Source of the DNA: Cryobacterium gelidum
Lineage (GTDB): Bacteria > Actinomycetota > Actinomycetes > Actinomycetales > Microbacteriaceae
Length of the DNA stretch: 64,000 nucleotides
Assembly: GCF_004403985.1 (NCBI RefSeq)
Contig: NZ_SOHL01000020.1
Coordinates: 1 to 64,000, forward strand
Reading direction: 5' to 3'
In this document: positions 58,781 to 64,000 of the stretch, piece after piece
How the letters are laid out: every line of letters starts with the position of its first letter
Position numbering within the stretch: position 1 is the first letter of the stretch
The notes under the pieces: generated by a model
Told to the model about the DNA's origin: nothing
Database searches by the model: none
Seen by the model: only the letters and a program-made list of their open reading frames with translations
Made by a program: the position numbers and the translations under genes

Positions 58781-60298
58781 GTGGATGCTAACGGTGGTAT
58801 CGAGATAGAACGCAAGTTTGACGTCGACGAACTGGCCGTGCTGCCTCCCTTGATCGACCTGCCGGGCGTGCAGGCCATCGCCGAGCCGGTGGTTCACGAC
58901 CTCGAGGCCGTCTATTTCGACACGAACGATCTCGTACTCAGCGCCGCACGTATCACGCTGCGCCGGCGTACCGGCGGCGACGACGCGGGATGGCACCTCA
59001 AACTGCCACAAAACGCCGGCCGTCGCCGTGAGATCCACGCGCCCCTCGGCCGAGACAGGCAGGGCGAAGCCGATGCCGTACCCGAGTCGCTCGCGCAACT
59101 CGTGCGGGTCTACGTGCGCGCCGCACCGCTCGTTCCCGTGGCACGCCTCACCACCATCCGCGTCGTGCATGCCCTGATCGGTGCGGGTGGTGAAACCCTC
59201 GCCGTGCTCTGCGACGATCGGGTGCAGGCCGAGCGGCTCGTTCACGAACCGGCCTCAGCAGCCTGGCGCGAATGGGAGTTCGAGCTCGTCGACGCACCGG
59301 AAGACCTGCTGGACGCGGGGCAGGCTGTGCTCGCGGTCGCCGGCATCCTCGTGTCAGGGCACGCGTCGAAACTGGCGCGTGCCCTCGGCGACCGGTTGAC
59401 TGCGGAATCGCCCCGGAATCGGCAGCGCCCGACGCCCACCGGACCGGCCGGGAACGTCCTACTGGCCAGCCTGGGCGAGCAGATCGGCGTCATTCGCGCG
59501 CAGGACCCGCGGATTCGCCAGCACACGCTCGGCTCCGTGCACGCGATGCGTGTCGCCTTACGCCGGCTGCGCTCGGTGCTGGCCACCTATCGATCCCTCG
59601 TCGACCCGACCGTCGTGCAACACCTCCGCACCGAACTCGGCTGGCTCGCCGCCGTGCTCGGCGGCTCCCGCGACGAGGAGGTGCTGCAACGCCGCCTCGC
59701 CGGCCTGCTCGACCGCGAGGATCCCGCAGTGCTGCTCGGCTCCATCCGCGACCGCCTGACGACCCGCTCCGCAGCGGATGCCGCCACCGCCCGACACACG
59801 CTCGTCGTCGCCCTCGACAGCCACCGCTACTTTCGGCTGCTCGACGCCCTCGACGCCCTCGCCGCCTCGCCGCCGTTCACGGCCACGGCCGGTCAGGACG
59901 CCCGCGTGGTCGTGCCCGCCCTGGTCACGAAGGAATGGAAGAAACTGCGCCGCGCCGTGCGCCGCGCCACCGGGACCGTGCCGGGGCCGGAACGTGACCT
60001 CGCCCTGCACGAGGTGCGCAAGCGCGCCAAGAGGCTGCGCTACGCGGCCGAGACGGCGCATCCGCTCAACCCGAAGCGTGCCGCGCGGGTGAGCGGATTC
60101 GCCCAGAAACTGCAGACCATTCTCGGTGACCAGCACGACAGTGTCATCGCCCGCGAGCGCCTGCTGCGCCGCGGCGGGGTCGACGCCTACCTTCGCGGCG
60201 AGAACACCTTCAGTTACGGCCGCCTGCACGCCCTGGAACAGCAGAAAGCAGCGGATGCCGAGGCTCTCTTCTGGAAGGCCTGGTCGCACCGCCCCTGA
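58781..60298 (+). CDS. CYTH and CHAD domain protein
   Basis: A 505-residue fusion. The N-terminal CYTH domain opens GGIEIERKFDVDE (the ExExK motif), typical of triphosphate-tunnel enzymes. The C-terminal CHAD domain (about 245-500) is helical and rich in histidine, arginine and aspartate, with VHAMRVALRRLRSVLATYR and ALHEVRKRAKRLRYAAETA. CHAD domains bind polyphosphate. The pair is probably involved in polyphosphate or triphosphate metabolism. It follows hmp by 26 bp and is likely read through. GTG start. Confidence 0.88.
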   Translation: MDANGGIEIERKFDVDELAVLPPLIDLPGVQAIAEPVVHDLEAVYFDTNDLVLSAARITLRRRTGGDDAGWHLKLPQNAGRRREIHAPLGRDRQGEADAVPESLAQLVRVYVRAAPLVPVARLTTIRVVHALIGAGGETLAVLCDDRVQAERLVHEPASAAWREWEFELVDAPEDLLDAGQAVLAVAGILVSGHASKLARALGDRLTAESPRNRQRPTPTGPAGNVLLASLGEQIGVIRAQDPRIRQHTLGSVHAMRVALRRLRSVLATYRSLVDPTVVQHLRTELGWLAAVLGGSRDEEVLQRRLAGLLDREDPAVLLGSIRDRLTTRSAADAATARHTLVVALDSHRYFRLLDALDALAASPPFTATAGQDARVVVPALVTKEWKKLRRAVRRATGTVPGPERDLALHEVRKRAKRLRYAAETAHPLNPKRAARVSGFAQKLQTILGDQHDSVIARERLLRRGGVDAYLRGENTFSYGRLHALEQQKAADAEALFWKAWSHRP

Positions 60299-60302
60299 CA
60301 GA

Positions 60303-61283
60303 TCAGCTCCAGAGCGCCACGTGCACCTTGGAGCCGCGCCGGGCGACGCCGCGTGATCCACCGGGGGCGAGCATCGCCGCGGTCGCCTCGGCGGTCGTGA
60401 CGAAACGTTGCAGGGTGCGCGCGGGGGTCGACGCCCGTCCGTGATCGAGGGTGCTCGCGCACCACAGCCCCGCGATCGGCGTATTCGGCACCGGCAGCAC
60501 CACGAGCGACCCGGCCGTGACCTCGGCCCGCACGATGTGCATGAACGCGAGCATGATCCCTTCGCCGGCGCGAACCGCAGCGAGGGCATCTGTTTCGCTG
60601 CTGAGCGGCACGATCTCCGGAACGCCGAGCGCAGAGGCAAGGAATGCTGCTGCCAGCCAGCTGCTCTCGGCCGTGAACTCTTCAACCCCGGCCGGACCGG
60701 TGAACCACGGCTCCCCCAGCAGGGCGGCGAGCGGCAACGACTGCTTCCGCTGGCCAAGCGGATGCCCCGGCGCGGCCACCAGCACCCGCTGGTAGCGCAA
60801 GAATGGCACCACTTCGAGCTGCGTTCCCTGCGGTGGCCGGGAGCCGAGAGCCACGTCGTAGGCATGGTCCTGCAACAGCGACCCGATGTCATCGGCGGAC
60901 TCGACCACCACGTCAATCCCGCCGGAGTGGACAGGAACCCGGCGGGTGAACGCGTCGAGCAGCCGGCCGGCCGCGTGTTCGGCGAAGCCCGCAGTGGCAA
61001 CGACGCGCAGGCACGCCGCGGACTCCGCGGCGTGCGAGACCTCCCAGCGCACCTGGTCGGCCAGGCCGACGATCTCCTGGGCGTGATCGGCGAGCGCCCG
61101 ACCGCCGGCCGTCAGGGCGATCCCCGACCCCGACCGCCTGACCAGGGCGTCCCCGAGGTCCAGGCGAAGCGCGGCGAGCGACGACGATACCGCCGGTTCG
61201 CTGATTCCGAGCACGGCCGCAGCGGCACGCAGCGACCCGAGGCGAGCCACGAGGGCGAAGGCCCTCAGCTGGTTCAGCGTCAT
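60303..61283 (-). CDS. LysR-family regulator (CutR-like)
   Basis: A 326-residue LysR protein from the ATG at 61283 (a GTG 6 bp upstream is possible). The N-terminal helix-turn-helix is LNQLRAFALVARLGSLRAAA and GISEPAVSSSLAALR. The substrate-binding domain follows (about 90-295). A LysR regulator (CutR) is divergent from the CO-dehydrogenase genes cutBCA in Mycobacterium. Here the same class of regulator sits near a CoxM-type gene (63336), so the role is inferred to be its control. Confidence 0.85.
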   Translation of the reverse strand: MTLNQLRAFALVARLGSLRAAAAVLGISEPAVSSSLAALRLDLGDALVRRSGSGIALTAGGRALADHAQEIVGLADQVRWEVSHAAESAACLRVVATAGFAEHAAGRLLDAFTRRVPVHSGGIDVVVESADDIGSLLQDHAYDVALGSRPPQGTQLEVVPFLRYQRVLVAAPGHPLGQRKQSLPLAALLGEPWFTGPAGVEEFTAESSWLAAAFLASALGVPEIVPLSSETDALAAVRAGEGIMLAFMHIVRAEVTAGSLVVLPVPNTPIAGLWCASTLDHGRASTPARTLQRFVTTAEATAAMLAPGGSRGVARRGSKVHVALWS

Positions 61284-61290
61284 TGTCACA

Positions 61291-61385
61291 GCTCATAACC
61301 TTTCGCTTAGGTCGATAGTGACAGCCATGGGAGTGCGGAGCAAGCTGCGGCCCACACCAGTGTCGCGCACCGATGCGCGGCGCCG
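61291..61385. repeat. Direct repeat A, regulatory region between LysR gene and SulP
   Basis: 95 bp starting GCTCATAACCTTTCGCTTAG and ending GCGCGGCGCCG; about 80 of 93 aligned positions match repeat B, with one 2-nt gap. It starts 7 bp upstream of the LysR start codon. It includes a GTGACA (61319-61324) and a GCGCA-N4-TGCGC palindrome (61365-61378), both with counterparts in B. Confidence 0.9.
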
Positions 61386-61400
61386 GTCACTCCGGCCTCG

Positions 61401-63140
61401 TCAGGCGTCCGTGTCCCACTGGGTCCCGTCGAGGTCGCCGCGCAGCGTTCCGGTGGCCTCATCGACAGCCTCTCCGACAGTGCCCGCGAACCGCTCGGGA
61501 GGAAACCGCCCGCTCAATCCGTAGTCACGCAGGTGATCTTTCACCGGGCCTTTCATCTCGGCAAAGACGAGCGTGATGCCGCGGGAAACCAGGAAATCGT
61601 CGAGTTCGAGCAGTTCCTCCACGGCGGTCGTGTCGATGTCGGTGATGGGCTCCGCCGCGAGGATGACCGTGTGTACCCCACTACCGGCAGCCGCGACCGT
61701 GACCCGCACATAGTCGTCGAAGATCCCCCCGTTGGCGAAGAAGAGCGGCGCGTCGAAACGAACGATGACGATGCCGGGTAGGCGTTCGCCCTCGGGATGC
61801 CGCGACAGGTCGTGGTAGCCGCGAAGACCGCGGATCCGGCCGAGTTCGGCCCGATATGGTTGCCAGGCCTGGCTGACGAATGCGCCGAGCGAGAGAATGA
61901 TTGCCACGACGATACCCTCGATCACGCCGACCACCAGCACCCCGAGAAAGGCCGCGAGCGAGAGCGTGGCATCGACTTTGTTCATGCGCACGAGCGCGAT
62001 GAACCCTTTCACATCGACGAGCCCGGCAGCGGCGACGATGACGACCGCGGCGATCGCCGCCGAGGGCAGGAAATCCGTGAGGCCGGGCGCGAATAGCATG
62101 AAGGCCAGAACGAGGGCGGCGCCGACGACTCCGGTGAGCTGGGAGCGAGCCCCCGCCTTCTCGGCGACGGGGGTGCGCGAGGACGACGCCGAGACGGGGA
62201 ATCCACCAAGCAGTCCGCTCGCGATGTTCGACGCGCCGATCGCCCTCATCTCCTGGCTGCCGTTGACATTCTCTCCGCCGCGGGCAGCAAACGATCGCGA
62301 AAGCACGGCGGTGTCGGCGAAGGCGATGAGCGCGATGCCCAGTGCCGGAGCCACCAAGGCCGCCGCATCCGCCCACTGCACACCATTGAGCGCGGGTGCG
62401 GGGAGGCCCCGGGGCAACGCACCGACGACGGGCAGGGCATCCCGCAGCCCGAAGACCGCGGTCACCGCCGTCGCGAGTACGACCGCCGCGAGCACGCCCG
62501 CCGCGAGCACGCCCGGAATCCGGGTTCTGCGCCACGACAGGACGACAATGACGGCCAGCGAACCGAGGCCGAAAAGCGTCGCGGTCAGGTTGACCTGACC
62601 CCCGGCGATTCCGACGAATATCCCGATCGCGTCGCGCAGCGCCGAGTCCGCTGAGATAGAGAAGCCGAAAAGGGTGGGCAACTGCGAAACGATGACCAGC
62701 ACGGCGAGAGCGTTGAGGTAGCCAACGCGGATAGGTTTGGAGAGCAGGTCGGTCACGAACCCGAGGCGCAGAATGCCACCAAGCGCGAGAATCACTCCGA
62801 CCATGATGGCCAGGAGCCCGGCGAGGCCGACCATGCGTGCATCATCGCCGAGAGCGAGAGGCACGATCGCGGCCGCGATGATCGGCGCCAGTGCCGAATC
62901 GGGGCCGAGCACGAGGATGCGCGACGGTCCGAAGACGGCATAGGCGGCCAGGGGAATGATCGTGGCGTACAGGCCCGATGCCGGCGGAAGCCCCGCCACC
63001 TCGGCATAGCCGATGCCGACCGGTATAAGTAGAGCGGTCAGGACGACGCCCGCACGCAGGTCGGGCAGTAGCCAGGCGCGCCGGTAGCCGAGCGCCCTAT
63101 CGATTCCCGGCACCCACCTCCGCAGCCACGCCGCAGCCAT
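61401..63140 (-). CDS. SulP-family inorganic anion transporter with STAS domain
   Basis: A 579-residue secondary transporter. The N-terminal ~420 residues contain about ten to twelve helices (AEVAGLPPASGLYATIIPLAAYAVFG and ASSSRTPVAEKAGARSQLTG-type loops). The C-terminal STAS domain (about 440-560) has ADIDTTAVEELLELDDFL-like sequence. SulP members carry sulfate, bicarbonate or molybdate-like anions; the substrate is not readable here. It is inserted, reversed, between the LysR gene and coxM, and flanked by repeats A and B. Confidence 0.88.
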   Translation of the reverse strand: MAAAWLRRWVPGIDRALGYRRAWLLPDLRAGVVLTALLIPVGIGYAEVAGLPPASGLYATIIPLAAYAVFGPSRILVLGPDSALAPIIAAAIVPLALGDDARMVGLAGLLAIMVGVILALGGILRLGFVTDLLSKPIRVGYLNALAVLVIVSQLPTLFGFSISADSALRDAIGIFVGIAGGQVNLTATLFGLGSLAVIVVLSWRRTRIPGVLAAGVLAAVVLATAVTAVFGLRDALPVVGALPRGLPAPALNGVQWADAAALVAPALGIALIAFADTAVLSRSFAARGGENVNGSQEMRAIGASNIASGLLGGFPVSASSSRTPVAEKAGARSQLTGVVGAALVLAFMLFAPGLTDFLPSAAIAAVVIVAAAGLVDVKGFIALVRMNKVDATLSLAAFLGVLVVGVIEGIVVAIILSLGAFVSQAWQPYRAELGRIRGLRGYHDLSRHPEGERLPGIVIVRFDAPLFFANGGIFDDYVRVTVAAAGSGVHTVILAAEPITDIDTTAVEELLELDDFLVSRGITLVFAEMKGPVKDHLRDYGLSGRFPPERFAGTVGEAVDEATGTLRGDLDGTQWDTDA

Positions 63141-63214
63141 GTCGTTCCTCTCCCGGACCCATCTCGGTGCCTGGCTGGTTCGTGCTCCGCGCGAAATAAA
63201 CAGCGAGGGCGCAC

Positions 63215-63307
63215 GCTCATAAGCTTTCGCTTAGGACGATGTTGACAGCCAACGGAGCGGGGAGCAAGCTGTGGCACGACAGTGTCGCGCAACGATGCGC
63301 GGCGCCG
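63215..63307. repeat. Direct repeat B, promoter region of coxM
   Basis: 93 bp matching repeat A. It has a perfect TTGACA (63242-63247) where A has GTGACA, and TAAG-N6-CTTA (near 63219-63233), a LysR-box-like inverted repeat. The GCGCA-N4-TGCGC palindrome (63287-63300) is conserved. It ends about 29 bp before the coxM start codon. Confidence 0.9.
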
Positions 63308-63335
63308 TGGAACCTTCTTTCGTGAGGAGAAGCCC

Positions 63336-64000
63336 GTGCAGATTCCGGCTCCGTTCGATTACGTTCGCGCCAGTTCGGTTGACAATGCCCTCGCCCTGCT
63401 TGATCGCCACGGGGCCGAATCCCGGGTGGTCGCCGGCGGACACAGCCTGCTTCCCATGATGAAGCTGCGCCTCGCCCGCCCGGACTGGCTCATCGATATC
63501 AACGACCTGTACGAGCTGGATTACTTGCTTGTCGATGGCCCCGTGTTACGCATCGGCGCGATGACCCGGCACACGACCCTGCTCGAATCCGACGACGTGC
63601 GGCGTCTGTTCCCCATCATCACCGACGCCGAACACGTCATCGCCGATCCGATCGTGCGCAACCGCGGCACCATCGGCGGCTCCCTCTGCCAGGCCGACCC
63701 GGCCGAAGACCTCTCCACGGTGTGCCACGTTCTTGACGCGGTGGCCGTCGTGCGCGGGCCGGCCGGCGAACGGATGCTGTCGATGGCCGAATTCCACCGC
63801 GGCCCCTACGAGACGGCCGTTGCCCAGAACGAACTGCTCATCGAGGTGCGCGTTCCCATTCGGGCCGGTTCCGGCAGCGCCTACGAGAAGGTGGAACGGC
63901 GCGTCGGAGACTGGGCTGTTGCCGCGGCCGGTGCGAGCGTGACGCTCGCCGCCGACGGCACGATCAGCAAGGCGACCGTCGGCCTCACCGCGGTCGGACT
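63336..64000 (+). CDS. CoxM-type FAD subunit of a xanthine/CO dehydrogenase, partial
   Basis: The first 221 residues of a molybdenum-hydroxylase medium subunit; it runs off the right edge. GTG start with GAGGAGA upstream. VVAGGHSLLPMMKLRLARP and RNRGTIGGSLCQADPAEDL bind FAD, with AGGHSLLP near 33-40 and TIGG near 112-115. KVERRVGDWAVAAAGASV follows. The wording is closest, as I recall, to actinobacterial CoxM/CutB proteins rather than generic xanthine dehydrogenase. Small and large subunits would lie to the right. Confidence 0.85.
   Translation, partial: MQIPAPFDYVRASSVDNALALLDRHGAESRVVAGGHSLLPMMKLRLARPDWLIDINDLYELDYLLVDGPVLRIGAMTRHTTLLESDDVRRLFPIITDAEHVIADPIVRNRGTIGGSLCQADPAEDLSTVCHVLDAVAVVRGPAGERMLSMAEFHRGPYETAVAQNELLIEVRVPIRAGSGSAYEKVERRVGDWAVAAAGASVTLAADGTISKATVGLTAVG

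Noticed and set aside
60303-64000. Insertion sequence or transposon explaining the repeat A / repeat B duplication
   Set aside because: No transposase, no terminal inverted repeats, and the 93-95 bp repeats are far longer than a target-site duplication.

Overview
The window is high-GC DNA from an actinobacterium, most likely a member of the Microbacteriaceae (Cryobacterium/Leifsonia-like). This is inferred from the very high GC content, a LexA/LysM divergent pair, the ftsK-pgsA-cinA-clgR-DUF3046-recA-recX-miaB-miaA-dapF-hflX gene order, a solitary AbiEi-type protein, and actinobacterial-type SOS boxes. Most of it is a densely packed, mainly minus-strand housekeeping chromosome. Nothing visible (integrase, transposase, phage gene) marks a classical mobile element.

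Layout. 1-422: promoter and leader of an rRNA operon that runs off the left edge on the minus strand. 423-2320: GNAT acetyltransferase and tyrS. 2375-3690: a SatD-like regulator coupled to a membrane protein, with a clear promoter and palindromic operator. 3915-11989: arginine biosynthesis argCJBDFGH on the minus strand, without argR. 12383-13366: a lone AbiEi-antitoxin/nuclease-like gene bracketed by pairs of a 48-bp repeat and a 19-bp-period minisatellite. 13745-17439: pheST. 17460-20872: a glutamate-type ABC importer (gluABCD order). 20976-23184: SPOUT RNA methyltransferase, rplT, rpmI and infC (ATC start codon). 23473-29395: DUF1844 protein, Nei-type glycosylase and an Lhr-type helicase. 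29452-33598: hisC-hisB-hisH-hisA-sseB. 33663-35087: LysM protein and lexA, divergent around SOS boxes. 35187-38597: metF-metE.

38884-51919: hflX, a methyltransferase, dapF, miaA, miaB, recX, recA (with an SOS-boxed promoter), DUF3046, clgR, cinA, pgsA and ftsK. 52041-55020: a three-gene MacB-type ABC export system. 55200-55275: tRNA-Lys(CTT) with terminator. 55401-60298: hisN-like phosphatase, TRIC channel, nsrR, flavohemoglobin hmp and a CYTH-CHAD protein. 60303-64000: a LysR regulator (CutR-like), a SulP transporter and the start of a CoxM-type molybdenum hydroxylase FAD subunit, i.e. the edge of a probable CO-dehydrogenase cluster.

How the genes work together. Amino-acid synthesis (arg, his, met), glutamate uptake and aminoacylation (tyrS, pheST) dominate the left two thirds. 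LexA, the LysM protein, RecA and RecX form the SOS response, and NsrR with Hmp form a nitric-oxide response. The most unusual structure is at the right end: a SulP gene sits between the LysR regulator and coxM, and the ~93-bp intergenic control region is present as a direct repeat on both sides of it. A second theme is short-period tandem repeats, both intergenic (16 and 19 bp) and in frame inside Lhr, MiaB, RecX and SseB (9 to 18 bp).
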